A stretch of 63,879 nt of DNA from Candidatus Rifleibacteriota bacterium (lineage in GTDB: Bacteria; Riflebacteria; Ozemobacteria; Ozemobacterales; Ozemobacteraceae). Both the position numbers and the translations under genes were made by a program. The stretch spans positions 1 to 63,879 of the forward strand of contig JAKQOH010000075.1 in NCBI GenBank assembly GCA_029565415.1, given 5' to 3'. Under the pieces are notes generated by a model, which was not told the origin of the DNA, searched no databases, and saw only the letters and a program-made list of their open reading frames with translations. Positions 51,251-60,150 of the stretch are shown here, piece after piece. The number at the start of each line of letters is the position of its first letter. Position 1 is the stretch's first letter.

Positions 51251-52204
51251 GTGAAGATCCTTCCCAGGCTTAGAATTGGCAAGTTACAGCCGCGCTTCCC
51301 GATCATCCAGGGCGGCATGGCTATTCGTGTGTCGACCGGCAGGCTGGCCGGCGCGGTGGCCCGCGAGGGTGGCATCGGCCTGATCGCCGGCTCCGGCATG
51401 GAGCCCGACGAGCTTCGGGCCGAGATCCGTCTGGCGCGCAGCATCGCGAACGGCGGCATCGTCGGCGTGAACTGCCTGGTCGCCGCGGCCAAATTCATGA
51501 ACGTGATGCAGACCGCCGTCGACGAGGGCATCGATCTGCTCGTCGCGGGAGCCGGCTTTTCGCGCGATCTGCTGGCGCTCGGACAGAAGCACGGCGTGCC
51601 CGTCGTGCCGATCGTTTCGACGGCCCGTCTCGCCCAGCTCGCCGAGTCTCTCGGCGCATCGGCGGTCGTCGTCGAAGGGAAAGAGGCCGGCGGCCATCTC
51701 GGCACCACCAAATCCTCCCGCCTCCTGTTCCCGCTCGTGAAAGAGGCCGTGAAGATTCCCGTCGTGATCGCCGGCGGAATCACCGATCGCGAGGACTTCG
51801 AAGAAGTGCTCGAGCTCGGCATTGACGGCATCCAGGTCGGAACGCGGTTCGCCGCCAGCGTCGAGTGCAACGCCGCCGATGCCTTCAAACAGCGGTATCT
51901 GCAGGCGAAGGAAGGCGACGTGTTCAAGGTCCACAGCCCCGTCGGCCTCCCGGGAAACGCTCTCTCGACGCCCTTCTCCGACGCCGTGGCCCAGGGCGGC
52001 TTCCGCCCCGAGACCTGTGACGGCTGTCTCAAGCGCTGTTCTCACATCTTTTGCATCGTCAAGGCCCTCGAAGAAGCCAAGAACGGCAATCTCGACAAGG
52101 GCCTCGTATTTGCCGGCGAGCATGTCCACAAAGTGCGTAAGATCATGACCGTGCAGGAGATCTTCCACATGTTCTTCGACGGCCTCGAGTTCGTCGACGC
52201 CTGA
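51251..52204 (+). CDS. Second FabK/NMO-family flavoprotein with Cys cluster
   Basis: A 317-residue relative of the FabK at 48038, with PIIQGGMAIRVSTGRLAGAVAREGG (in parts), GVNCLVAA, the flavin motif GKEAGGHLG (about 142-150), IAGGITDRED and GIQVGTRF. It differs by four cysteines near residues 257-269 in the pattern C-x2-C-x3-C-x4-C, which could bind zinc or an iron-sulfur cluster. GTG start at 51251. It may be a second enoyl-ACP reductase, a 2-nitropropane-dioxygenase-like enzyme, or an electron-transfer variant. Its place between acpP and fabF favours a lipid role. Confidence 0.85.
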   Translation: MKILPRLRIGKLQPRFPIIQGGMAIRVSTGRLAGAVAREGGIGLIAGSGMEPDELRAEIRLARSIANGGIVGVNCLVAAAKFMNVMQTAVDEGIDLLVAGAGFSRDLLALGQKHGVPVVPIVSTARLAQLAESLGASAVVVEGKEAGGHLGTTKSSRLLFPLVKEAVKIPVVIAGGITDREDFEEVLELGIDGIQVGTRFAASVECNAADAFKQRYLQAKEGDVFKVHSPVGLPGNALSTPFSDAVAQGGFRPETCDGCLKRCSHIFCIVKALEEAKNGNLDKGLVFAGEHVHKVRKIMTVQEIFHMFFDGLEFVDA

Positions 52205-52241
52205 AGAGCGTGAATCACGTCATCAGAAGGAGTCCGTTACG

Positions 52242-53474
52242 ATGAAACGGGTGTTCGTGACCGGAATGGGAGCCGTGACTCCCATCGGTATCGGCATTGA
52301 GGAGTTCGCCGCCGGCCTGAAGGCGGGTGTGAGCGGCGTCGGGCCCATCACGCAGTTCGACGCATCGAAACACACGGCGCGCATTGCGGCCGAGGTCAAG
52401 AACTTCGATCCGACGCTCTACATCAACAAGAAGGAAGCCCGCCGCCATGACCGGTATTCCCAGTTCGCGATGGCCGCGAGCGATATGGCGCTCAAACAAT
52501 CCGGTCTGACCGTGGAGCATCTCGATCCGGCCCGCGTCGGCGTGATCATCGCTACCGGCATCGGGGGCATCGCAACCCTGGAAAACGAGTACGACACGTA
52601 TCTGAAGTCCGGCCCCGGCCGTGTCAGCCCGTTCCTGGTCCCGATGATGATCTGCAACATCGCGGCCGGCTGCGTCGCCATGGCCCACGGCTTCAAGGGC
52701 CCCAACTACTGCGTCGTTTCGGCATGCGCCTCGGGGTTGCATGCGATCGGCGAAGCCTGGCAGAAGATCCAGCTCGGCCTGGTCGATGCCATGGTCTGCG
52801 GCGGCGCCGAAGCCGGCATCACCCCGCTCACCGTCGCCGGATTCGCCCAGATGAAGGCCCTTTCGACCCGCAACGACGAGCCGACGAAGGCCTCCCGCCC
52901 GTTCGACAAGGACCGTGACGGCTTCGTCATGGGCGAGGGCAGCGGCGTTCTCGTCATCGAGAGCGAGGAGAGCATGAACCGGCGCGGCGCGAAGCCGATC
53001 GCCGAGCTCATTGGCTACGGCTGCAGCGCCGATGCGCACCACCTGACCGCTCCGCATCCCGAGGGCGAAGGGGCGTTTCTGGCCATGAAACAGGCGCTTG
53101 CCTGGCAGAATGTCCCGGTGACCCAGGTCGATTACGTGAATGCCCACGGCACCTCAACGCCGGTCGGGGATCCCACCGAAGTAACGGCCGTGAAGCGCGT
53201 GTTCGGCGATCATGCGAAAAACCTCGCCGTGAACTCGACCAAATCGATGATCGGCCACCTGCTCGGGGCCGCCGGCGCGGTCGGCACCATCGCCACGCTG
53301 ATCCAGATGAGCCGCGGTTTTCTCCACCCGACGATCAATCACGATGCGCCGGGTGAAGGCTGCGACCTCGACTTCGTTCCGAACAAGGCCCGGGAAGCGA
53401 AGATCGGCTGTGCCATCGTGAACTCGTTCGGGTTCGGGGGCCAGAACGCCAGCCTCCTGTTCAAAACTTTATAA
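52242..53474 (+). CDS. fabF: 3-oxoacyl-ACP synthase II FabF
   Basis: A 410-residue condensing enzyme. The Cys-His-His triad is intact: Cys162 in VVSACASGLHAIG, His302 in NAHGTSTPVGD and His339 in KSMIGHLLGAAG. It elongates acyl-ACP with malonyl-ACP. No fabH is present in the window, so initiation must come from elsewhere or from this enzyme after malonyl-ACP decarboxylation. The start at 52242 has AAGGAG upstream, 37 bp after the FabK-like gene. A strong terminator ends the fab cluster. Confidence 0.97.
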   Translation: MKRVFVTGMGAVTPIGIGIEEFAAGLKAGVSGVGPITQFDASKHTARIAAEVKNFDPTLYINKKEARRHDRYSQFAMAASDMALKQSGLTVEHLDPARVGVIIATGIGGIATLENEYDTYLKSGPGRVSPFLVPMMICNIAAGCVAMAHGFKGPNYCVVSACASGLHAIGEAWQKIQLGLVDAMVCGGAEAGITPLTVAGFAQMKALSTRNDEPTKASRPFDKDRDGFVMGEGSGVLVIESEESMNRRGAKPIAELIGYGCSADAHHLTAPHPEGEGAFLAMKQALAWQNVPVTQVDYVNAHGTSTPVGDPTEVTAVKRVFGDHAKNLAVNSTKSMIGHLLGAAGAVGTIATLIQMSRGFLHPTINHDAPGEGCDLDFVPNKAREAKIGCAIVNSFGFGGQNASLLFKTL

Positions 53475-53490
53475 TACGTTATCCTATAAA

Positions 53491-53525
53491 ACGCCGGGGC
53501 GACGATCGGCTGCCCCGGCGTTTTT
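53491..53525 (+). terminator. Rho-independent terminator of the fab cluster
   Basis: A perfect 10-bp stem (acgccggggc/gccccggcgt) with an 11-base loop and a T5 tail, 17 bp after the fabF stop. AAA before the stem makes it work in both directions in principle. Confidence 0.9.
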
Positions 53526-53545
53526 CATGGATGATCGAGAGAAAG

Positions 53546-53574
53546 TTGCGCGGTCGTGATCCGGGCTTTATAAT
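53546..53574 (+). promoter_or_regulatory. Promoter of spoVS
   Basis: TTGCGC (53546-53551) and perfect TATAAT (53569-53574) with a 17-bp spacer. An AT-rich leader of about 65 bp leads to spoVS. Confidence 0.75.
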
Positions 53575-53641
53575 TGAATCAGAGAAAAGTCCGAAACATG
53601 CATCTTTGAGCTGTCGATCAACAGGAGAGAGGAGCCACACA

Positions 53642-53902
53642 ATGGAAGTATTGCGAGTCGCATCATCGTCGAACCCCAAATCCGTTGCCGGAGCCATTGC
53701 CGCCGTTCTGGAGCATGATTCCCGCGTGGAGTTGCTCGCCGTGGGCGCCGGAGCCGTCAACCAGACGGTCAAGGCGATCGCGGTCACCCGTGGCTACGTT
53801 GCCCCCAAAGGCATCGAACTGGTCACGATCATCGCATTTGCCAAAATAGACATTGACGGGAACGAGAAAACCGCCATCAAATTTATCGTCGAAGCCCGCT
53901 GA
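53642..53902 (+). CDS. spoVS: SpoVS-family protein
   Basis: An 86-residue Alba-like fold protein of the stage V sporulation protein S family. MEVLRVASSSNPKSVAGAIA, AVNQTVKAIAVTRGYVAP and LVTIIAFAKIDIDGNEKTAIKF (in parts) match the very conserved family. In Bacillus it affects spore coat assembly and septation; SpoVS is also found in many non-sporulating bacteria, where the role is unknown and nucleic-acid binding is suspected. The ATG at 53642 is preceded by GAGAGGAG. It has its own good promoter, which implies high expression. The downstream TPR gene overlaps its 3' end if the TTG start is right. Confidence 0.93.
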   Translation: MEVLRVASSSNPKSVAGAIAAVLEHDSRVELLAVGAGAVNQTVKAIAVTRGYVAPKGIELVTIIAFAKIDIDGNEKTAIKFIVEAR

Positions 53903-55403
53903 CAGAGCGAGACTCGGTCGATTCCCCCGGCTCCTGCGCGGCTTGGCCGCCGTGGGCGCCGGGATGCTGCTTTTCACCGCCTTCCCCTCCCTGCCGACCT
54001 TTGGCCAGGAACTCGGAGGGCCTCCTTCCGGCCGTATCGCCGAGCTCCAGAAGAAGCTGCAGCTCGATCCCGAGGACACCGAGGCCCTGCTGGCCCTCGC
54101 GCTCGAATACTCCCTGCAGAAACAGTATGCGAAGGCCGTCGATCTGTATTTCAAGGTATTGAAGATCGAGCCCCGCAACTTCCATGCATTCAACAACCTC
54201 GGCATCCTGTACAAAAAAACCGGCCAGTATGCCGACGCCATCCACTGTTACGAACAGGCCCAGAAGCTCCAGCCCGACTCCTACTGGGTGCCCTACAACA
54301 TGGGCCTCGCCTACGAGTCGATGGGCCGCATGCAGGAAGCCCGTGAATCCTACGGAAAAGCGCTCTCCCTGAATCCCGACTTTTCCCAGGCCCTCCAGCG
54401 CCTGCGCGAACTCTCCGACGAGCCCTCGGGAAGCACGCCGCTGCCGCCCCCGCCCGGGGCCCAGGTGCTCGTGGCGGATGCACCCGCCGGGCAGCCGAAA
54501 TCCGTCGCCGCCCCGCCGGCCGCCGAGCCTGCGGCAGCCACTCCCGCCAAGGGCGAAAAGCCGGAGCCGGCAGCCAGGCCCGAGAAACCGGAAAAGCCCG
54601 TCAAACCCGAAAAGGGCGCCCCGTCCTCGCCCATGATCCGCACCCTCCGCACGGGGCCTGCCGCGACCCTGTACAACGAAGCCATGGATGCCCTCGAAAA
54701 AGAGGAGCTGACGAAGGCCGTCGAGATCTACGTGCGGTGCGTCGTCATGGAGCGCGAGTTCCTTTCGGAACCCGAAAACGGCCTGATCCAGAAGGGGCTC
54801 GAACTCCTCAACGACCGGCCGAACAGCATGAAAGACGGCCTCTTCTACCGCGGATTCCTCCTCTCGATCTCACGCAGTCTCGAAAAAGCCATTCCAGATT
54901 TGCAGATGTATATCGAGAAGAATCCGAACGGCCCGTTCGTCGCCGAGGCGAAAAAGATCATCACCCGCCACGAGAGCGATCTCGCAGCGGCCGAACTGGC
55001 GAAGCAGAAGCAGGCCTCGGCTGCCGCCGCCCTCGAGGCCGCGAAAGCCGGCGCTGCCGAGCCCGCCCCGGGCAGCTTCACGCCGCGCGTCGACGACGTC
55101 ACCCTCAAAACCTACAGCATTGACCAGATTCTCGACGAGGCGAACCGCCTCTCGCGTGACAACCGCACCCGTGATGCCATCGCCGTGTTGCGCAGCGGCC
55201 TCGAGAAGGAGCCCGACAACATCCGGCTGCTGATGGCTGCTGGAAACGCCTACGTCGACCTGCTGCTCCAGAAGAACGAGCGCGATGCCGGCCTCATGGC
55301 CCGGGACCTGTTCGAAAAAGTGTCCCGCGTTGCCCCGGCCGACTCGAAAGAGGCGGGGATCGCCGCAAGCATGATCCGGGAACTCGACTCCCGGCTGAAG
55401 TGA
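53853..55403 (+). CDS. Exported TPR-repeat protein
   Basis: About 516 residues from a TTG at 53853 that would overlap spoVS by 50 bp. No ATG or GTG lies before the hydrophobic segment (GLAAVGAGMLLFTAFPSLPTFGQ split over about 30-52), so the true start is uncertain. After this signal or anchor come about four TPRs (60-190), a Pro/Ala/Lys linker (about 195-265) and a second helical TPR-like half (about 270-516). Likely periplasmic or membrane-tethered. It may be co-transcribed with spoVS. Function unknown. Confidence 0.75.
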   Translation: MTGTRKPPSNLSSKPADRARLGRFPRLLRGLAAVGAGMLLFTAFPSLPTFGQELGGPPSGRIAELQKKLQLDPEDTEALLALALEYSLQKQYAKAVDLYFKVLKIEPRNFHAFNNLGILYKKTGQYADAIHCYEQAQKLQPDSYWVPYNMGLAYESMGRMQEARESYGKALSLNPDFSQALQRLRELSDEPSGSTPLPPPPGAQVLVADAPAGQPKSVAAPPAAEPAAATPAKGEKPEPAARPEKPEKPVKPEKGAPSSPMIRTLRTGPAATLYNEAMDALEKEELTKAVEIYVRCVVMEREFLSEPENGLIQKGLELLNDRPNSMKDGLFYRGFLLSISRSLEKAIPDLQMYIEKNPNGPFVAEAKKIITRHESDLAAAELAKQKQASAAAALEAAKAGAAEPAPGSFTPRVDDVTLKTYSIDQILDEANRLSRDNRTRDAIAVLRSGLEKEPDNIRLLMAAGNAYVDLLLQKNERDAGLMARDLFEKVSRVAPADSKEAGIAASMIRELDSRLK

Positions 55404-55413
55404 GCCTTCGGCC

Positions 55414-56385
55414 CTACCAGCGCACCGTCGCCCCGATCTGGAGCCGGTCGTCCCAGCCGAACTCGCGGTAGGTCCGCAGGTTTTTCGTGTAGGCCAGCTC
55501 GAGAACCCCTTTGGGCGAGGGCGCCAGCCGGATCCCCAGAACCATGTCGAGCGTGTCCTTGTCGGCGCCGCCAAGCACTTCGCCGGCGAACTCCCCGATC
55601 AGCGCCGCATGGGCCGTGGGCTCGTAACTGAGGCCGATGCGGTAGATGAACCGGTTGTCGATCGCCTGGGAGTCGATGATCGCGCCGAGCTCCAGATTCG
55701 CCGTGGCCGAGTCGGTCTCCTTCGTCGTCACGCAGCCGAACAGCTTGATCTCGTCCGAATGGTCCGAGCCGGCCGGCCGCATCGCGTCGGTGTTGCCGGT
55801 CGAGGCCTCCACCACCGCCCCGTAGGCGAACCGGTAGTAGCTCTTGTCGGGCAGATACGTCGCCTTCCAGCCGAACCGCATGTCGCCAATGCCTTCGCCT
55901 TCCTCGGCCGGCTTGTTGAGCGTGCGAGGCGCCGAAAGGTCATACTTCTGGATCGGTAGCACGACGGACCATTCGGCCCAGTCGCCGAGCCAGTTCGCCG
56001 CGAGCTGCAGCGTGCCGATCGAGCCCGTGTCGGGGTTCAGGAACGCCTTTCCGTACCGCGAGGTGAGCTCCCGGTAATCATACCGCAAGCCGGTGAACAT
56101 CCGCTTCGAGGCGAGCCGGTCGGCCGTTTCCGAAACGAAGAAGCCGACCAGGCCGTCCTCGTTCAGGGCATGGCGCGGCGATTCTTTCAGCAGGCCGCTT
56201 TCCACCGCCGTCGATGCCTGGGGCAACCGGCCCGTCGAGTAGACCTCGTAATCCCCATATCCCGGCAGGTTCAGCACCTGGACCTCGGCACCGGCCGGAA
56301 CCGCCCAGACCGTCAGGCAGAGCAGCAGAACGGCCCCGGCAAACGAGTGGAGCGGGGTCATCACGAAACGACGGATGATGGTCAT
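55414..56385 (-). CDS. Probable outer-membrane beta-barrel protein
   Basis: A 323-residue protein with a signal peptide (hydrophobic core about 13-30, cleavage near PAGAE) and a mature part rich in alternating polar/hydrophobic strands with Tyr and Trp (for example FTGLRYDYRELTSRYG, LELAYTKNLRTYREFG). It ends in VRW, an aromatic last residue typical of outer-membrane barrels recognised by BamA. Family not identified. The start overlaps the stop of the giant TPR gene by 4 bp, so the two are coupled. The 10-bp gap to the convergent TPR gene at 55403 leaves no room for a separate terminator. Confidence 0.75.
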   Translation of the reverse strand: MTIIRRFVMTPLHSFAGAVLLLCLTVWAVPAGAEVQVLNLPGYGDYEVYSTGRLPQASTAVESGLLKESPRHALNEDGLVGFFVSETADRLASKRMFTGLRYDYRELTSRYGKAFLNPDTGSIGTLQLAANWLGDWAEWSVVLPIQKYDLSAPRTLNKPAEEGEGIGDMRFGWKATYLPDKSYYRFAYGAVVEASTGNTDAMRPAGSDHSDEIKLFGCVTTKETDSATANLELGAIIDSQAIDNRFIYRIGLSYEPTAHAALIGEFAGEVLGGADKDTLDMVLGIRLAPSPKGVLELAYTKNLRTYREFGWDDRLQIGATVRW

Positions 56386-59300
56386 AGGGTCTCCAGATAC
56401 TGCCGGAGGCTGCGCGAATGCGGGAACGGCGGCGCCTGTGTCTCGAGCTCGACGAGAGCGCCCTTGGCTTCCTTTTTCGTCGCGGTTTTATTGTTGCCGC
56501 AATACAAAATCGTCCAGGCCATCGCCTTGTAGAACACGTGCTCCTGGCGGGCAGGCGCGACGGCCAGCACGCCCTGGAACTCGGCAATCGCATCCGTCAG
56601 CCGCTGCGAGAACAGGTAGACGATGCCGAGATTCGAGTGCGCGTCGGGATCGGTGGGATTCGTGTCGAGAACGCGCTTCCAGGCTTTTTCCGACCGGCGG
56701 ATGAAGCTGAACTTCGGGTCGAACGCGACCTTGCCGATCATCCCCTTCCACTGGGCGACCGCTTCCGGCCCCTTGCCGCCGAGCCAGTAGAGGTTGCCGA
56801 GCGCGAGCTTCGGGGCCGGGTGCTTGGGATGGTGCAGCGCCGCCTGGGAAAACGCCTCGAACGCGTTCTTGAAGTTGCCGAGCAGCGTGTGCAGGAAGCC
56901 GAGGTTCATCAGCACGTCGAGATTCTTCGGCGAAAGCGATCGCGCCTTCTCGAACCGTTCGAGCGCCTCGCTCATGAAGCCTTTTTCCGCCGACTCGAGA
57001 CCGGCCAGCGTGTCGGCATCCGACGGATCCTCGGGCCGCTGCGGTTTGGGAGCCTCATGCAGCTTGTATTTCGAGGTGACGCTCGGGGGCGGCGGCGCAT
57101 ACTGCTCCTTGACCGACTTGAGCCCCTCGAGCCGCTTGAGCACCCACAGCTTCTCGTCGTTGCTGAGCGTCGAACCCGTCGTGCCGGGGCCGTACGAGTA
57201 GGGCGCCTGGCGCGCGATGACGGGGAACTGCTCGAGCCGCTTGAGCACCCACAGCTTTTCGTCCGTCGTCATGGTGTGGCCGTATTCCGGAACGGGCTTG
57301 CCGGCCGCCTTCGGCGATACGCTCTGGGAGTTGGTGCCGCCCTCGACCCGGCGCTGGATCTGCTCCTGCACCTGTTTTACGTTGGCATACGAGGGGCCCT
57401 TCTCGGGGGCGAGCAGTCGCGACAGCTCCCACAGCTTCTTGCGGGCGTGCCGCCGGATCGCCGAGTCGGCCGGAGCCTTCGCATACAGCATCTCGTAGGC
57501 ATCCCGGGCCGGCAGATACCGGCCGAGATGGATCCGGGCCATGCCGAGCAGGGCCATCGCCTTGTAGAACCGCGGCTTGAGCCGCAGCGCCGCGAGGGAC
57601 GAGCTTTCGGCCGACTCGAACCGCTTCTCCTCGAACGCCATCAGGCCGAGATAGTAGTGGGGTTCCGGGTCTTCCGGCCGCAGCGACTGCGCGTTCACGA
57701 AGGCCTGGCGGGCCTTGTCACGCTTCTGGAGCCGGTATTGCATGCGGCCCATCTTGAACTGCAGCTCATACGAGTTCGGATTCAGTTCGAGCGCCTTTTC
57801 CCAGGCGTTCAGCGCGGGCCGCGACAGCCCGGCGTTGGCGTACATGTCGCCCATCTCGTACCAGGAGGCGAACTCGCGCGGGGCGAGCCGCTGGCACTCG
57901 AGATACAGTTCTTTCGCGTGGTTCACCAACCCCTTCGAACGGTAGGTGCGGGCCTGCGCCAGCAGCTTCGCGATCGGGGCGTGACTCTTCATCTCGGGAA
58001 TGGGCAGGTCGGTGTTGCGCTCTTCGGCCAGCTTCAGCCGGTCATGCAGCGTCGCGACAACCTTTCCCAGCGTCTCTTTTTCGGGCAGGGTTTTCTGCAG
58101 CTTCTCGAGAAGCGCCAGCGACTCGGCCGTCTTCTTCAGCTTGGCGAGCGTCAGCGCCTTGAACAGGGCCGCTTTCACATGGCCCGGGTTCTTCAGCAGC
58201 ACGCCGTCGAACGAGACGAGCGCCATCTCGAACGTGCCGGCGAGATACTGGGCCAGACCAAGGTTGTACCGGGCCAGGGTGTAATTCGGATCCAGCTCGA
58301 CGGCGCGGTTCAGCTCGGCGATCGCCTTGTCGACCTCGCCCTGCTTGAACAGCACCCAGCCCAGCGTGTGATGGAACGCGGCCCGGCCGTCGTCGAGGCC
58401 GACCGCCTTCTTCGCCATCTCGAGCGCCTTGTCGAGCTGGGTGCCGCGCAGGGCGTTGATGTAGGCGAGATTCGAGAGACTCTGGGCCTCGTTTGGATTT
58501 ATAGCGAGAGCTTTTTTGAAGCTGTCCTCCGCGTCCGTCCAGCGGTTCTGCTCCATGTAGCAGAAGCCCAGCACGGCATGCACCTCGGCGATGTTCGGAT
58601 GCTCGAACCGGAGATGGATCAGCCGCCGGACCGCTTCCGGAACGTTGCGCTTGTCGATCAGGCTCTGGATTTCCGCCATCACCGGGAACAGGCTTTCCCA
58701 CTCTTTCTCCGCCGCGCGGCCGCCGATGCCGGGCTGGTGCTTGACCTGCGCATCAACCTCGACGGACCGGACGGCCTCCTTGCGGGCGGCGACCAGGTGC
58801 GGCTGCGTCGTGGCCATCGACTGGTCCATCAGCAGCTTGAGGGTCTGGACGGCGCGCTTCGCTTCGGGGCTGTTGGGCGCGGCTTTCTGCAGCACCTGGC
58901 GCATCTCGTAGAGGGCCGACTGGTACTCCCGCTTCGCCGCGAGGAAGATGGCACGGGCAAACCGGGCCTGAAGGAAGTCGGGCTTGAGCTCGAGCGCCTT
59001 GTCGATCGCCTCCATCGCGGTGGTGGGGTCGGACCGGCGGTGGTTCGCGACGGCGAGGCCATACTGGCAGAGAGCCAGCCGGCCGGCCATCATCTTCGTG
59101 CGCAGTTCGGCTTCGACCGCGGCATCGGGCTTGCCGTCATCGAGCAGCTTCTTTGCCCGGGCGCGATCCTCTTTCAGCGTGTTCTCGCCGATCAGGATCG
59201 CCTGCTCGAACGCCACGGTCGACTGGTGGAAGATCTCGAGCCGCAGATACACCTTGCCGAGATGGTAATACCCGTCCATCGAGGTCGGGTCGAGCCTGAC

Positions 59301-60098
59301 CGTGCGTTCGAGGGCCGTCTTGGCATCCTGCAGCGCCCCGCGGGTCTCGGTCAGCAGGCCGAGCATGTACGAGGCCTGGGCGAGGTTGCGCTTCGCGGCG
59401 CCGATTTTGCGGGCCGTGGCGATCGCCTTGTCGTTGAGGTTCGCGGCGCGCTGCTCGTAGAACAGGCTGTTGAGCTGGTCGAGCTGGTTCTCGATCTCGG
59501 TGATCAGCCGCCGCGAAAACTCCTCGGCCTCACTGTTCTTCTTCGACTTGAATGCCAGCTCCGCGAGATGGAACAGGGCCCGCGGATGCTTCCCGTTCAG
59601 TTTGATGCACTGTTTGTAGGCACCATAGGCGTCATACGGCTTGTCGGTGCGCTGGAACGCGTAGCCGAGCAGATACCACGTCTCGGCGTCGCCCCCGAAC
59701 GACCGGACGGCGCTCTTGAACTTGTCGAGCGCCTCGGCGAACTTTTTCTCACTCATCAGCTTCGAGCCTTCGGCAACGAGCTGTTCGGACGTCTGGCGGT
59801 TCTTCTGCTCGGTCACCCGCTGCTGCTCGCCGAGCCGCTCCTGGGCCTGCTTCTCGGTCGCGAGCAGCACCAGGTCGTAAGCCCGCTGCTTCGCCGGATG
59901 GTCGGCGGGCGCATCCTTCATGATCTGTCGGGCGAGGGTCAGGACCTTGTCCCACTGGCCGGCCTGATACAGCCCCTCGGCGTTCGAGATCGAGGCCGAA
60001 AGCTTCGTCTCCAGGCCGTAGTCCATCGCGGCGTGTGCCGGAAGCACTGAAGCCGCCAGCCATGCCGCAAACAGCAGGGAGAGTCGCGTTCTGCTCAT
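56382..60098 (-). CDS. Very large exported TPR protein
   Basis: A 1238-residue protein with a classical signal peptide (MSRTRLSLLFAAWLAASVLPAHA) followed almost entirely by TPR helices: about 25-420, 470-700, 735-900 and 1045-1215. A less structured insertion near 900-1045 carries two copies of DEKLWVLKRLE, 35 residues apart. There is no catalytic domain. It is probably a periplasmic scaffold for assembly or export of an envelope component, analogous in architecture to AlgK- or BcsC-type TPR exporters, whose partner is an outer-membrane barrel. Here a separate barrel gene follows with an ATGA overlap. A 1210-codon antisense open frame is a codon-bias shadow. Confidence 0.88.
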   Translation of the reverse strand: MSRTRLSLLFAAWLAASVLPAHAAMDYGLETKLSASISNAEGLYQAGQWDKVLTLARQIMKDAPADHPAKQRAYDLVLLATEKQAQERLGEQQRVTEQKNRQTSEQLVAEGSKLMSEKKFAEALDKFKSAVRSFGGDAETWYLLGYAFQRTDKPYDAYGAYKQCIKLNGKHPRALFHLAELAFKSKKNSEAEEFSRRLITEIENQLDQLNSLFYEQRAANLNDKAIATARKIGAAKRNLAQASYMLGLLTETRGALQDAKTALERTVRLDPTSMDGYYHLGKVYLRLEIFHQSTVAFEQAILIGENTLKEDRARAKKLLDDGKPDAAVEAELRTKMMAGRLALCQYGLAVANHRRSDPTTAMEAIDKALELKPDFLQARFARAIFLAAKREYQSALYEMRQVLQKAAPNSPEAKRAVQTLKLLMDQSMATTQPHLVAARKEAVRSVEVDAQVKHQPGIGGRAAEKEWESLFPVMAEIQSLIDKRNVPEAVRRLIHLRFEHPNIAEVHAVLGFCYMEQNRWTDAEDSFKKALAINPNEAQSLSNLAYINALRGTQLDKALEMAKKAVGLDDGRAAFHHTLGWVLFKQGEVDKAIAELNRAVELDPNYTLARYNLGLAQYLAGTFEMALVSFDGVLLKNPGHVKAALFKALTLAKLKKTAESLALLEKLQKTLPEKETLGKVVATLHDRLKLAEERNTDLPIPEMKSHAPIAKLLAQARTYRSKGLVNHAKELYLECQRLAPREFASWYEMGDMYANAGLSRPALNAWEKALELNPNSYELQFKMGRMQYRLQKRDKARQAFVNAQSLRPEDPEPHYYLGLMAFEEKRFESAESSSLAALRLKPRFYKAMALLGMARIHLGRYLPARDAYEMLYAKAPADSAIRRHARKKLWELSRLLAPEKGPSYANVKQVQEQIQRRVEGGTNSQSVSPKAAGKPVPEYGHTMTTDEKLWVLKRLEQFPVIARQAPYSYGPGTTGSTLSNDEKLWVLKRLEGLKSVKEQYAPPPPSVTSKYKLHEAPKPQRPEDPSDADTLAGLESAEKGFMSEALERFEKARSLSPKNLDVLMNLGFLHTLLGNFKNAFEAFSQAALHHPKHPAPKLALGNLYWLGGKGPEAVAQWKGMIGKVAFDPKFSFIRRSEKAWKRVLDTNPTDPDAHSNLGIVYLFSQRLTDAIAEFQGVLAVAPARQEHVFYKAMAWTILYCGNNKTATKKEAKGALVELETQAPPFPHSRSLRQYLETL

Positions 60099-60150
60099 AC
60101 GTCAGGTCTCTTATCGGCAGAATCGCAGGGAACCTTGAATCGATGGCTTG

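Noticed and set aside
53853..53902. Frameshift between spoVS and the TPR gene
   Set aside because: SpoVS is complete with its normal C-terminus and the TPR gene has its own signal-like segment; a TTG start overlapping spoVS explains the layout.
56418..60050. 1210-codon open frame antisense to the giant TPR gene
   Set aside because: It is the mirror of GC-ending codons in a long real gene; its translation is rich in Arg, Leu, Gly and Val with no domain. The TPR frame has a signal peptide and clear repeats.
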